Shown: positions 14,652-24,830, counted from the stretch's first letter. The stretch is DNA of 64,000 bases from Flagellimonas eckloniae (GCF_001413955.1 NZ_LCTZ01000002.1:3885501-3949500), one strand, 5' to 3'. Notes: generated from the letters alone by a model not told the origin. Numbers and translations: made by a program.

Positions 14652-17600
14652 ATGAATCGAAAAAACCTCCTTTTTTTCCTGATTTTCTTGGGAACCTTTT
14701 TTGTGCTTTCCGCCCAAGAGACCAAAATCTATTCACATGAGGATAAGGCATTTCAAGATGCGTTGGCCTTATACAATAATCAACAATACCAAGCTTCTCA
14801 AGCTATTTTTGAAAAGGTGAAAACCACCACAGCAGATGGTGAGACAGAAGCCAATAGTGCATACTATTCGGCCAACGCCGCTATTCGGTTGAATCAACGT
14901 GGAGCCGATGGGATGATGGAAGATTTTGTGGAACGCTATCCAACATCAACCAAACGTAATTCCGCTTTTTTAGATGTTGCCGACTATTATTTTGAGACGG
15001 GAAAATACCCGTATGCCCTAAAATGGTATAAAAAGGTAGATCAATCTGCCATGTCCAATACGGACAAAGAGCGCTTTAACTTCAATAACGGATATGCCCT
15101 GTATGCTTCAAAAAGACCCAAAGATGCGGAACGCTATTTGAGTAAGGTGAGCAATTCTCCTAAGTACGGTTCCCAGGCTAAATATTATTTAGGATATATC
15201 GCATATGAACAAGATGATTATGATGAAGCGAGTGCCCGATTCGACCAAATTACAGACCCAGAGTTGCTCAATGAGAAGCTGTCTTATTATCAGGCCGATT
15301 TAAATTTTAAGCTCGGTAATTTTGAAGAAGCCATAGCCATGGCGAAAAAACAATTACCAAAATCAGACCGGAAAGAAATATCTGAACTCAATAAGATAAT
15401 AGGTGAAAGTTACTTTAACCTTGGGCAGTACGGTGAAGCCGTTCCTTATTTGAAAAAATATAGGGGGAGAAGAGGGAAGTTGAGCAATACTGATTATTAC
15501 TTAATGGGGTACAGCCATTATAAGCAAGGTGATTTTGAAGGGGCTATTCAATATTTCAATAAAATTATAGGAGGAACAAACAGTGTTTCCCAAAATGCAT
15601 ATTATCATCTGGCTGAATGTTATCTGAAATTAGATAAAAAATCAGAAGCACTTAACGCTTTTAGAAATGCTTCCCAAATGGATTTTAGTGCGGAAATCCA
15701 AAAAGATGCCCTACTCAATTATGCCAGATTGAGTTATGAAATTGGAAACGCCTATGAACCCGTTCCGCAGGTGATGACCAACTATTTGGAGAGGTACCCT
15801 AAGGATGAACATCAGCAGGAAATTCGTGAACTATTGGTTGATTCGTATATCACTTCCAAGAATTTTGAGGGAGCAATGACACTTTTGGAAAAAAACAAGG
15901 GCTATGCCAGTAAGGAAACCTATCAAAAAGTTGCATTTTACAGAGGAGTGGAATTGTTTATTGATGGTGACTATGAACCAGCATTGGAGCGCTTTTCCAA
16001 ATCCTTGAAAAGTGCAGAAAACAAAACTTTTGAAGCGCGTGCTCTATACTGGAAAGCCGAATCGGCCTATAGATTGAACCGTTTTGATGATGCCCTTGTG
16101 GATTTCTCACAATTTCAACGTAACCCAGTTGCAAAAAGTTTGGATGAATATCAAAGTATCGATTACAATTTGGGCTACTGCTATTTCAAATTGAAGGACT
16201 ATGGCAACGCTATTACTTACTTCAAAAAAGTCACAACTTCTAATGCGGAGGACAATGAGCGTTTGAATGACAGTTACCTGCGCTTGGGTGACAGCTATTT
16301 TGTAAATAGTAAATATAAGTTGGCCCAATCCGCTTATGATGAATCATCTAAACTGAATGGTCCTGAACGGGACTATGCAGCCTTTCAGAAAGCACTTTGC
16401 AGCGGATTTTTGGGTAACAGCTCAGCTAAAATTGATGATTTGAATCAGTTTTTGATTAGATACTCCAAGTCATCATTGCGAGATGATGCCCTTTTTGAAT
16501 TAGGGAACTCCTATATAAAAGCTGGAAAGGAAACATCAGGCTTACAAACCTATGACCGATTAATAGAAGAGTTCAGTAGAAGTAAATTTGCACCTAGAGC
16601 ATTATTGCGACAAGGATTGGTGCATTACAATGCAAATAGGAATGACCAAGCTTTATCGAAGCTAAAAGCCGTTGTTAAAAAATATCCCAATACACAGGAA
16701 GCCAAACAGGCAGTGGCCACGGCAAAATTGGTATATGTGGATGAAGGAAGAGTGGGGGAATATGCAGCTTGGGTAAGAAACTTGGATTTTGTTGAGGTTA
16801 CGGATTCAGAATTGGATAATGCCACTTTTGAAGCAGCCGATAGAAAATATGTGGAAGGAAAAACGGATGTTGCCATACGTGGTTTTGAAGATTACTTACG
16901 AGAGTTTCCTAATGGTCTTCACGCATTAAAAGTCAATTTTAATCTGGCACAATTGTATTTTTCCAAAGGAGAAAAAGATAATGCGCTGAGCAACTATATA
17001 GTAGTGGCCAATAGTGGTAGCGGAGAAAATACGGAGCAAGCACTTACGCGGGTTTGTGAAATATATGTGGGAAAACAGGATTACCAAAATGCCATTCCAT
17101 ATCTGGAACAATTGGAAAGCACGGCTGAAATTGTTCAGAACAAAACGTTTGCCCAATCCAATCTGATGAAAGGCTATTACGGGAAAAAAGATTACGGACA
17201 GACCATTGCTTATGCTGAAAAAGTATTGAAAGCCCCGAAAATTGACAACCGTATTAAAAGTGATGCACAGACCATGATCGCTCGCTCTGCCATAGCTACT
17301 GATAATGAACAATTGGCTGAAACTGCCTATAAAGAGGTGAAGAAAATAGCAACAGGCGAATTGGCGGCAGAAGCCTGGTTTTATGATGCCTATTTTAAAA
17401 ATAAAAATCAGGATTTTGAAGCTTCCAATATATCCGTTCAGAAATTGGCAAAAGATTATGCTGGTTATAAGCAATGGGGAGGAAAGGGATTAATCATCAT
17501 GGCCAAAAACTTCTATGCTTTGGAAGATGCTTTTCAGGCTACCTATATCCTTGAGAGCGTTATTTCCAATTTTGCCGAGTATGATGACATTGTAGAAGAG

Positions 17601-17675
17601 GCAAAAGGAGAACTATCCTGGATAAAGACCCGAGAGGCACAGAGCAATTCTTCGGTAGACCCCAACGGTAATTAA
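14652..17675 (+). CDS. Large periplasmic tetratricopeptide-repeat protein
   Basis: A 1007-residue exported protein (signal peptide MNRKNLLFFLIFLGTFFVLSAQ) made almost entirely of TPR-like helical pairs from about residue 25 to the end. Repeated 'AxxYYxLGxxYFxxxxYxxAixxFxkv' patterns are visible, e.g. YYFETGKYPYALKWYKKV, YYLGYIAYEQDDYDEASARF and YYHLAECYLKLDKKSEALNAF. Such arrays are protein-binding scaffolds. The beta-barrel gene starts 8 bases downstream, and the two are surely co-transcribed; the pair looks like a conserved Bacteroidota envelope unit. The precise partner or cargo is unknown. Confidence 0.85.
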   Translation: MNRKNLLFFLIFLGTFFVLSAQETKIYSHEDKAFQDALALYNNQQYQASQAIFEKVKTTTADGETEANSAYYSANAAIRLNQRGADGMMEDFVERYPTSTKRNSAFLDVADYYFETGKYPYALKWYKKVDQSAMSNTDKERFNFNNGYALYASKRPKDAERYLSKVSNSPKYGSQAKYYLGYIAYEQDDYDEASARFDQITDPELLNEKLSYYQADLNFKLGNFEEAIAMAKKQLPKSDRKEISELNKIIGESYFNLGQYGEAVPYLKKYRGRRGKLSNTDYYLMGYSHYKQGDFEGAIQYFNKIIGGTNSVSQNAYYHLAECYLKLDKKSEALNAFRNASQMDFSAEIQKDALLNYARLSYEIGNAYEPVPQVMTNYLERYPKDEHQQEIRELLVDSYITSKNFEGAMTLLEKNKGYASKETYQKVAFYRGVELFIDGDYEPALERFSKSLKSAENKTFEARALYWKAESAYRLNRFDDALVDFSQFQRNPVAKSLDEYQSIDYNLGYCYFKLKDYGNAITYFKKVTTSNAEDNERLNDSYLRLGDSYFVNSKYKLAQSAYDESSKLNGPERDYAAFQKALCSGFLGNSSAKIDDLNQFLIRYSKSSLRDDALFELGNSYIKAGKETSGLQTYDRLIEEFSRSKFAPRALLRQGLVHYNANRNDQALSKLKAVVKKYPNTQEAKQAVATAKLVYVDEGRVGEYAAWVRNLDFVEVTDSELDNATFEAADRKYVEGKTDVAIRGFEDYLREFPNGLHALKVNFNLAQLYFSKGEKDNALSNYIVVANSGSGENTEQALTRVCEIYVGKQDYQNAIPYLEQLESTAEIVQNKTFAQSNLMKGYYGKKDYGQTIAYAEKVLKAPKIDNRIKSDAQTMIARSAIATDNEQLAETAYKEVKKIATGELAAEAWFYDAYFKNKNQDFEASNISVQKLAKDYAGYKQWGGKGLIIMAKNFYALEDAFQATYILESVISNFAEYDDIVEEAKGELSWIKTREAQSNSSVDPNGN

Positions 17676-17683
17676 AGCGAGAC

Positions 17684-19441
17684 ATGATTATGCATAAGAA
17701 CAGCTATATATTTTCCATATTATTTTTGAGTCTTTGGAGTACGGTTTTTGCACAGGAAACCGATGATATAGGCACTGAAACGGTTACAGTTGTCAAACCG
17801 TATTCTCCCACCGTTTCAGATGCCTTTAAAATAAAATCCACTCCAAATTTGAACGATTCCATAGTTCTTCAAAAAAAAGAGATCAATTACAGTATTTTCT
17901 CTGTGCCAGTGGCTTCCACATTTACACCGGCAAAAGGAAAAGCATCGAGAGTAAAAAAGACACCGGCGCCTACCTTGTATAATTCATACGCTTCCGTTGG
18001 TTTGGGAAATTTCAACAACTCTTTGGTCGATTTATATACCAGTAGAGAATTTAATAGAGGAGAAGACTTGTTGGATTTTGGATTGAGTCACCACTCATCT
18101 CGCGGCGCTATAGAAACCACTCCCTTAGATGCAGATTTTTACAATACAAATCTAGACGTTTCCTACGCTAAGAAGGACAGGGACATGGATTGGGGGGCTA
18201 GTATTGGACTTCAGCACCAATTATATAACTGGTACGGAATTGAAAATGGAGCTTTTGATGATGCTACAATTGCATCCATAGATGAACGCCAGAATTATTT
18301 TAATGGCGAGGCAAAAGCCCATTTAAATTTGGAAGATTCATTTTTTAAGAAAGGAACTGTTCTGTTGAGACGATTTTGGGATGCAACGGAATCAGGTGAG
18401 AACCGTGTGGTCTTGGAACCATCCATAGAATTGCCCATAACAGAGGAATTAATAACTATAAACACCAAAATTGACTACGTTAATGGGAACTTTAAAAACG
18501 CCTCATTAAACAACACTGTAAATGATTCTGAAATTAAGTATAGCCAATTTCAAGTTGGGGTAAACCCAAGTTTATTAATATTGCGTGATGACCTTACCCT
18601 TAATTTGGGTGCCAATTTTGTATATGGATTGGATACAGAAAGCAGTGACGGTAATTTTTATATATACCCAGCAGTTACCGCTTCGTATCGTTTGGTGGAC
18701 GAAACAGTAATCGCTTATGGCGGTATTGAAGGCGAACTAAAACAAAACTCCTATCATGATTTTGTAGATGAAAACCCCTATGTCTCTCCCACTTTGGATA
18801 TTCAACCCACAGATCAACAGTATGAAGGATATTTGGGACTCAAAGGACAATTAGTGTCAAATGTGGGATATAATATTAAGGGTTCATACACAGCGGAGAA
18901 TAGAAGGCCCTTGTTTTTTCTCAATCCCCAAAATCTTTTCAGGGATGATGAGAAAGGCTATTTCTACGGGAATTCTTTCCAAGTGTTTTATGATGATGTA
19001 AAAACATTGGGCATTTTCGGAGAATTAAATATTGATATAAACCGAAACTTCACTTTGGGTATCAATGCGGAATTTTATGATTATGATACTGAAACTGATA
19101 ACCCGGCTTGGAACTTACCAAGCGTTAAAGGGTCCTTGTTTATGGATTACCAGATAAATAAGCAATGGTATTTAGGCGCTAATTTGTTTTATGTTGGAGA
19201 ACGTGAAGATTTGGTTTCGCAAGCTGTTCAAAATGTGTTGCCTTCAGAATTTCCTGCAGCAATTGTAACATTAGATGGTTTTTTTGATGCCAATGCCCAT
19301 GTAGGCTATCGTTTTAACGAACAGTTATCGGTTTTTGTAAAAGCATCCAATATCGCCAATAATGATTACCAGAGATGGGCCAATTTTAGGGTGCAAGGCT
19401 TTCAAGCTTTAGCAGGTGTTTCTTACAAATTTGATTTTTGA
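17684..19441 (+). CDS. Outer-membrane beta-barrel protein (TonB-receptor-like, no plug)
   Basis: A 585-residue protein with a signal peptide (to ...STVFAQ, about residue 24). A short N-terminal region (TETVTVVKPYSPTVSDAFKI) recalls a TonB-dependent receptor entry, but the ~150-residue plug domain is missing. From about residue 100 the sequence alternates polar and aromatic residues in strand-turn patterns and ends in aromatic YKFDF, the usual last strand of an outer-membrane barrel. It is commonly annotated as a TonB-dependent receptor, but without a plug it is more likely a passive or partner barrel for the upstream TPR protein. The 8-base gap shows one transcript. Confidence 0.8.
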   Translation: MIMHKNSYIFSILFLSLWSTVFAQETDDIGTETVTVVKPYSPTVSDAFKIKSTPNLNDSIVLQKKEINYSIFSVPVASTFTPAKGKASRVKKTPAPTLYNSYASVGLGNFNNSLVDLYTSREFNRGEDLLDFGLSHHSSRGAIETTPLDADFYNTNLDVSYAKKDRDMDWGASIGLQHQLYNWYGIENGAFDDATIASIDERQNYFNGEAKAHLNLEDSFFKKGTVLLRRFWDATESGENRVVLEPSIELPITEELITINTKIDYVNGNFKNASLNNTVNDSEIKYSQFQVGVNPSLLILRDDLTLNLGANFVYGLDTESSDGNFYIYPAVTASYRLVDETVIAYGGIEGELKQNSYHDFVDENPYVSPTLDIQPTDQQYEGYLGLKGQLVSNVGYNIKGSYTAENRRPLFFLNPQNLFRDDEKGYFYGNSFQVFYDDVKTLGIFGELNIDINRNFTLGINAEFYDYDTETDNPAWNLPSVKGSLFMDYQINKQWYLGANLFYVGEREDLVSQAVQNVLPSEFPAAIVTLDGFFDANAHVGYRFNEQLSVFVKASNIANNDYQRWANFRVQGFQALAGVSYKFDF

Positions 19442-19541
19442 GCTGTAAATTAGCACAATAAATTGTTAATGGAATCGTTTTAATCACTACCTCAATCTAT
19501 TGTTTTTTTGTGGATTGATTGCTCCAATTGAATTGGAAATC

Positions 19542-20630
19542 ATGCAATTACGATTCATTAACATACTAACCTACACTCTTTTCACCCTGATTTGTTCATC
19601 GGCGGTATCACAAAACCTTGTGCACAACGGTGGGTTTGAAGATTTTGTGGAATGCCCCGTTAAAATGAGCAATCTCAATAAGGATGCTGAATATTGGAGT
19701 GCACCAACCTTGGGTACTACCGATTATTTTAATGAATGCAGTAGGACAAAGTTGGGAATTCCAATGAATTTTAAGGGTAAACAGGAAGCATATGAAGGCA
19801 ATGCCTATGCAGGCTTATATTTGTTTGCACCAAAGGACTACAGGGAATATATTCAGGTTGAATTGACCGAAACCCTAAAGAAAGGGCACCGATATAGATT
19901 AAGCCTTTCCTTGAGCCTCTCCGAAAAATCCGATGGAGCTGTAATGGATATTGGGGCAATCTTTGCCGAATATCCCCTATCCATTCATACCAAAAGACAA
20001 CTCTCAAATAGTGTTCTGGCTTCGGAATCAACAAAGACAACCCATGCAAAGCAGTTTTCAGCTACAGGTTTTTATGATGATAAAACAGATTGGATGCAGG
20101 TAAATTTGGATATCGTTGCGAAGGGATTTGAAAAAATACTAATTCTTGGAAATTTTAAAAGTAATGGCGGGACCCAGTATTTAGATTTTGGAAAAACGGC
20201 GACAAGTACTGAAGGTTACTCTTATTATTACTTGGATGATATCTCACTTGTCTATTTAGGCCCGGACTACAAAACCAATCAGAGCTATGTACTAAACCAT
20301 GTCAATTTTGACTTTGACCGATTTGAATTGGAGCCAAAGGCTAAACAAAGTTTAAAAGACGTATACCAACATCTTCAAAAGAACCCAAACCTAAAGGTGT
20401 CCATTAGTGGACACACTGATGATCAAGGTTCAGAGGAATACAATGATGTTCTTTCACAGCAGAGAGCCAAAACCGTTGCAAAATATTTAATGCGATTAGG
20501 GCTTCCAAAAAGCCGGATTACTTCTGCAGGATATGGGAACAAGATGCCTTTGGATAGTACGCAAAGTGATAAAGCCCGAAGAAAGAATCGCCGGGTAGAG
20601 TTTGTTATGACCGAATTCGTAGACGAATAA
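19542..20630 (+). CDS. OmpA-family outer-membrane/peptidoglycan-binding protein (copy 1)
   Basis: A 362-residue exported protein. The ATG at 19542 gives a clean signal peptide (MQLRFINILTYTLFTLICSSAVSQ); the longer frame does not. Residues about 25-245 form a beta-sandwich-like domain beginning QNLVHNGGFEDFVECP, a carbohydrate-binding or adhesin-like opening frequent in flavobacteria. The last ~105 residues are an OmpA C-terminal domain (VSISGHTDDQGSEEYNDVLSQ, then RRKNRRVEFVM), which binds diaminopimelate in peptidoglycan through the TDDxG-type site and conserved Arg. There is no N-terminal 8-strand barrel, so it is probably a tethered periplasmic or surface protein. It is a paralogue of 21226-22314. 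Confidence 0.85.
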   Translation: MQLRFINILTYTLFTLICSSAVSQNLVHNGGFEDFVECPVKMSNLNKDAEYWSAPTLGTTDYFNECSRTKLGIPMNFKGKQEAYEGNAYAGLYLFAPKDYREYIQVELTETLKKGHRYRLSLSLSLSEKSDGAVMDIGAIFAEYPLSIHTKRQLSNSVLASESTKTTHAKQFSATGFYDDKTDWMQVNLDIVAKGFEKILILGNFKSNGGTQYLDFGKTATSTEGYSYYYLDDISLVYLGPDYKTNQSYVLNHVNFDFDRFELEPKAKQSLKDVYQHLQKNPNLKVSISGHTDDQGSEEYNDVLSQQRAKTVAKYLMRLGLPKSRITSAGYGNKMPLDSTQSDKARRKNRRVEFVMTEFVDE

Positions 20631-20646
20631 TCTCTAACAGATTCTT

Positions 20647-21072
20647 TTAATTTGATGGATTGAAAAGGCCTACCAATAAATGTTCCGATTTGGGAAATAA
20701 AATTTCCTTGTTCCACGTATCCCAATAAAATTTTTGGTGCAAACTAGAACTGCCGTCCAATAATTTGTTTATATCCGTATTGTATTCCAGTACAATATTT
20801 CCGGTATTTCCACCATTTAGAACAAAAAAAGATTCCGGTTTGTAACCTTTGGATTTTATATTGATTTTCCAATGAAAATCTTTCGTACTACTAAGTGAAA
20901 AAGAACCATCGTAATCGGTATACGTAATATTATCCGTTGCATTTAATTCAACAGAAGCTCGATAGACAGGAAATCCCAACTGATCAACAATTTTCCCAGT
21001 TATCTTATTTTGGCCAATGCCAAAATAGGGAATAATCGATAATATGAACATACAGGTCACTATGCGCATCAT
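20647..21072 (-). CDS. Carboxypeptidase-regulatory-like domain protein
   Basis: A 141-residue exported protein (start at the paired ATGs 21072/21069; signal peptide MMRIVTCMFILSIIPYFGIGQ). It consists of one carboxypeptidase regulatory-like beta-sandwich: NKITGKIVDQLGFPVYRASVELNATDNITYTDYDGSFSLS, with the typical 'G.v.d..g.pv..A.V.l......t.tD.dG.fsl'. A ~50-residue tail of unknown nature follows. No TonB-receptor domain is attached. It is on the opposite strand between the two OmpA-family paralogues, ending 16 bases from the first and starting about 150 bases from the second. Confidence 0.75.
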   Translation of the reverse strand: MMRIVTCMFILSIIPYFGIGQNKITGKIVDQLGFPVYRASVELNATDNITYTDYDGSFSLSSTKDFHWKINIKSKGYKPESFFVLNGGNTGNIVLEYNTDINKLLDGSSSLHQKFYWDTWNKEILFPKSEHLLVGLFNPSN

Positions 21073-21225
21073 AGTAAGATTTGGACTATAGTAACGAATT
21101 TTATTGGAAGTTAGTATCCTAAAAAGAGATAAAATTAGTGGCATCAAAAAATAGTATGCTAAACAATATGGGTTGAAAAAACACGTTTGTATATGCGGTA
21201 CGAGAACCTACAAATAATCATAACT

Positions 21226-22314
21226 ATGTTTTATAAGGTTACTCGTATTTTTTTGTCCCTTAGTCTTTATTTTTCGATAGCAGCACCTCTTTTTGGACAA
21301 AATTTAATTTTGAACCCTGGTTTTGAAAACTACAAAACCTGCCCATTAAACATTACTAATTTTGGTACTCTGCTCGAGGATGTTTCTTTGCCATCATCAA
21401 GTTCGGGAGATTATTTCAATACATGCGGTTCAACTGATTTTGGAGTTCCATCAAATTTCAAGGGAACACAAAAAGCCACCGAAGGTTCAGGTTATGTGGG
21501 GCTTTATTTCTATGCCTTAAATGATTATCGTGAATATATTCAATTAAACACCAGTAGAACACTCAGGGAAAAACATCCGTATAAGATAACTTTACAAGTG
21601 AGCCTTGCAGAGACTTCTAGCTTGGCATTGAAAAATATGTCCATTGTATTGGTAAATAAAAAAGTAAAATTACCCAATAGTTCAGCCTTGACCAGTTCTC
21701 GAATGGATTTACAGGAGGATATAAAATTTCATAAGGTAAGATTAAAGGCAGACAATTCATTGGCAAACACAGATGACTGGGTAACACTGACTGCGGAATT
21801 TGATGCGAAAGGTTTTGAAAACCATATTATAGTTGGCAATTTTAGTGACAATATAAATACGGAGTTGTTGAATCAAAAAGAATCTATATTATCCAGTGAT
21901 TTCTCGTATTACTTCGTCGATAATTTAGCCTTGGAAGAATTGCCAAGAATTAATTATGAAAAAGATAAGATATATGTGTTGGAGCGTAATCCATTTGAAC
22001 CAAAAGGATACGAATTGGACGCAGAGGCAATAGCAAGTGTTAAAAAGATATTCAAGTTTCTAAAAGAGAATGCGGAGGTTCAGATGAAGATTACAGGCCA
22101 TTCAGACAATGTAGGACAACCAGGATATAATAAGTACATATCTTCTTTAAGGGCAAGAGCCGTTGCACTATACCTCAAAAACCTTGGTATTGATGATAAT
22201 CGCATTGTGTGGGAAGGTGTTGGAGACACAAGACCGCTTGGAAACGGAAAAATCAAGGAAGATCATCTTTCCAATAGGAGAGTAGAATTTGTGATGACCG
22301 AATTTAAGGATTAG
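21226..22314 (+). CDS. OmpA-family outer-membrane/peptidoglycan-binding protein (copy 2)
   Basis: A 362-residue paralogue of 19542-20630 with the same length and layout. The ATG at 21226 gives the signal peptide MFYKVTRIFLSLSLYFSIAAPLFGQ. The N-terminal domain starts QNLILNPGFENYKTCP, matching QNLVHNGGFEDFVECP in copy 1, and shares DYFNTCG, GYVGLYFYA.NDYREYIQ. The OmpA domain carries MKITGHSDNVGQPGYNKYISS and NRRVEFVMTEF. The two copies are clearly diverged over their whole length, so the duplication is old. The inner gene lies between them on the opposite strand, so they are not one simple operon. Confidence 0.85.
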   Translation: MFYKVTRIFLSLSLYFSIAAPLFGQNLILNPGFENYKTCPLNITNFGTLLEDVSLPSSSSGDYFNTCGSTDFGVPSNFKGTQKATEGSGYVGLYFYALNDYREYIQLNTSRTLREKHPYKITLQVSLAETSSLALKNMSIVLVNKKVKLPNSSALTSSRMDLQEDIKFHKVRLKADNSLANTDDWVTLTAEFDAKGFENHIIVGNFSDNINTELLNQKESILSSDFSYYFVDNLALEELPRINYEKDKIYVLERNPFEPKGYELDAEAIASVKKIFKFLKENAEVQMKITGHSDNVGQPGYNKYISSLRARAVALYLKNLGIDDNRIVWEGVGDTRPLGNGKIKEDHLSNRRVEFVMTEFKD

Positions 22315-22389
22315 TATTTTCCGGTGTGTCTTCAGTTTCATAGACATCGTTACAATTACATTTTCTATTTTTGAAGGAAACCTTCAAAA

Positions 22390-24012
22390 ATGAAAAAATT
22401 TCTTTTCAGTTTTTTTATCCTTTCTTTTTTTGTTGCCTGCAACCCAAAAGAGGAAGTTGATTTAATTGTTTCCAACGCCAATATCTATACTGTTGATTCG
22501 GATTTTTCAAAAGTAACCAGCGCAGCAGTAAAAGATGGTGTATTTGTGGCTGTTGGGGATACCGAGGAAATTCAGCAAAAATATAAGGCAAAGAAGGAGA
22601 TAAATGTAGAAGGAAGAACTATCGTCCCAGGACTAATTGATGCACATTGCCATTTTTATGGATTGGGGCTTAACCAGCAAGTTGTGGATTTGGTTGGCAC
22701 TTCTAGTTTTGAGGAGATTGTTGATAGGATAGTGGCATTTCAAAAAGAACAGCCCGCAAATTTTATTAGAGGTAGGGGTTGGGACCAAAATGATTGGGAG
22801 GTAAAGGAATTTCCAACAAAAGATAGATTGGACGAGTTATTTCCAGATACTCCCATCGCCTTGGAAAGAGTGGATGGACACGCCTATTTGGTCAATCAAA
22901 AGGCATTGGATTTGGCTGGAATTATTGCCAATACTCAAGTGGAAGGTGGTGAAATTGTAAAAAAGGACGGAAAACTAACAGGTGTTTTGGTTGACAATCC
23001 CATGGCAATGGTAGATGCCGTAATCCCCAAACCCACTAGAAAAACCCAGATTCAAGCCTTAAAAGATGCAGAGCAACTATGCCTAGATTATGGTTTAACC
23101 ACAGTTGATGATGCTGGACTCCACAGAAGTACGATTGAATTGATAGACAGTCTCCAAGGTACGGGAGATTTATCCATACGGGTGTATGCCATGGTGAGCA
23201 ATACATCTGAAAATTTAGATTATTACCTAGAAAATGGAATCATAAAAACAGATAGGTTGAATGTGCGTTCGGTAAAAGTTTATGGTGATGGTGCATTGGG
23301 TTCACGAGGTGCCGCGTTAAAAAAACCATATTCAGATAAAGAAAATCATTTTGGAGCTATGGTTACCCCTGTGGACGAAATTGAACATTTGGCGGAGCGA
23401 ATTGCTACCTCCGATTATCAAATGAATACACATGCCATTGGTGATTCAGCAAATGTTGTGGTACTTAAAGCCTATAAAAAGGCGCTGGACAACATGGAAG
23501 ATAGACGTTGGAGGGTAGAACATGCGCAAGTGGTCTCCGAAGCAGATTTTGACTATTTTAAAAATGGAACAATCCCTTCTGTTCAACCTACGCATGCAAC
23601 CAGTGACATGTATTGGGCCGAAGATCGTTTGGGACCAGAACGGGTTCAAGGCGCATATGCATTTAAAAAATTATTGGATAAATCGGGTATCGTTGCCTTG
23701 GGAACAGATTTTCCAGTGGAACAGGTCAGTCCATTCTTAACATTCTATGCAGCGGTGGCCCGTCAAGATTTGGAAAAGTACCCTGAAGTTGGTTTTCAAA
23801 CTAAGGATGCACTTACCAGGGAGGAAACCTTGAAAGGGATGACCATTTGGGCGGCATATTCAAATTTTGAAGAAAACGAAAAAGGTAGCATCGAAGTTGG
23901 TAAATTTGCTGACTTTGTCATTTTGGAAGATGATATTATGACCATACCACTTGATCAAATCCCCAGTTTGAAGGCAGAACAGGTTTTTATTGGAGGAAAT
24001 CAGGTAAAATAA
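22390..24012 (+). CDS. Amidohydrolase family 3 (YtcJ-like) lipoprotein
   Basis: A 540-residue metal-dependent hydrolase with a lipoprotein signal (FFILSFFVAC, Cys17). The amidohydrolase core shows VPGLIDAHCHFYGLG (first metal His pair), 'HAIGDSAN' and 'RVEHAQVVSEADF' (further metal His), and 'ALGTDFPVEQVSP' (catalytic Asp), followed by the C-terminal strand 'GKFADFVILEDD'. The YtcJ-type group acts on amides or lactams that are poorly defined; the substrate is unknown here. A TATTTTTG -7-like element lies at 22366-22373. A strong hairpin terminator follows directly. Confidence 0.88.
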   Translation: MKKFLFSFFILSFFVACNPKEEVDLIVSNANIYTVDSDFSKVTSAAVKDGVFVAVGDTEEIQQKYKAKKEINVEGRTIVPGLIDAHCHFYGLGLNQQVVDLVGTSSFEEIVDRIVAFQKEQPANFIRGRGWDQNDWEVKEFPTKDRLDELFPDTPIALERVDGHAYLVNQKALDLAGIIANTQVEGGEIVKKDGKLTGVLVDNPMAMVDAVIPKPTRKTQIQALKDAEQLCLDYGLTTVDDAGLHRSTIELIDSLQGTGDLSIRVYAMVSNTSENLDYYLENGIIKTDRLNVRSVKVYGDGALGSRGAALKKPYSDKENHFGAMVTPVDEIEHLAERIATSDYQMNTHAIGDSANVVVLKAYKKALDNMEDRRWRVEHAQVVSEADFDYFKNGTIPSVQPTHATSDMYWAEDRLGPERVQGAYAFKKLLDKSGIVALGTDFPVEQVSPFLTFYAAVARQDLEKYPEVGFQTKDALTREETLKGMTIWAAYSNFEENEKGSIEVGKFADFVILEDDIMTIPLDQIPSLKAEQVFIGGNQVK

Positions 24013-24043
24013 AAAAAGGCGAGCTGTTAGGTTCGCCTTTTTT
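24011..24043 (+). terminator. Terminator after the amidohydrolase gene
   Basis: AAAAGGCGA and TTCGCCTTTT form a stem flanked by A and T runs, so it can work in both directions and also serve the convergent DUF2911 gene. Confidence 0.8.
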
Positions 24044-24059
24044 CTATAAAAATCTTGTA

Positions 24060-24593
24060 TTACAGGCTCATTGGCAAGGAAACACGTGTGGTTCCCCATC
24101 CCATAACCATAGTGCCATTTTCTTCAAAAGCAATAGAAAACGCCTCTAAAGAATCACTGTCAGTACTTGCTTTTGCTGTAACTCGTACCACATCTGCATC
24201 GCTATTATAAGAATAGGCTCCCCATTGGTTTAAATTTCCATTTAAAATAACAGTCCACTCACTCTCTCCTGGTATAGTAAATAGAGCATAAGTTCCAGCT
24301 TTCACAGATTTCCCACCTACAGTGGCATCCTTATAAAAAGTAATTTCTGGTGCTTCATTGGCACCAGTTCTCCAAACTTTACCATCAGGCGCCAGTTCAG
24401 AAAGACTACGCCCTTTTAATTGCGGACGACTGTATATTACACGGGCAGCTTTCTCAGAAACCCTGTAACTAGATGGAAAAGATGCAATATCCGCGGGACT
24501 TTTATCCAGGCCATTAAATTTTTGAGCGGTTGCCTCTGTTGAAAAAACAAGCGTTAAGGTTAAAAAAGTAAGTAATAAAATATTTTTCATCAT
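24060..24593 (-). CDS. DUF2911-domain periplasmic protein
   Basis: A 177-residue exported protein. The ATG at 24593 gives the signal peptide MMKNILLLTFLTLTLVFSTEATAQ, and a TTG further up is unlikely. The DUF2911 signature is clear: VIYSRPQLKGRSLSELAPDGKVWRTGANEA, then 'GKSVKAGTYALFTIPGESEWTVILN' and 'QWGAYSY'. Members are small beta-rich secreted proteins of Bacteroidota with unknown function. It is convergent with the amidohydrolase gene and shares its terminator region. Confidence 0.88.
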   Translation of the reverse strand: MMKNILLLTFLTLTLVFSTEATAQKFNGLDKSPADIASFPSSYRVSEKAARVIYSRPQLKGRSLSELAPDGKVWRTGANEAPEITFYKDATVGGKSVKAGTYALFTIPGESEWTVILNGNLNQWGAYSYNSDADVVRVTAKASTDSDSLEAFSIAFEENGTMVMGWGTTRVSLPMSL

Positions 24594-24830
24594 GATGATT
24601 TTAGTTGATTTCAAAACTAGGGTGTAATTGGCTCGTTTTTATTTAAAAAGAAGTTAAAATTTAACACCACTTTCAAATTGCTCTGTAAAATATGTTTTCA
24701 ATAAAAAATTATTTCATTTTTATATAAAAATGAATATTTAAATAATAAAATGTAATCAATAAAGTGATATGTGTTTATTTAATGTAATATTAATGTCATT
24801 TTTGTTTTAAAATTGAAATAATAGAAAGAT

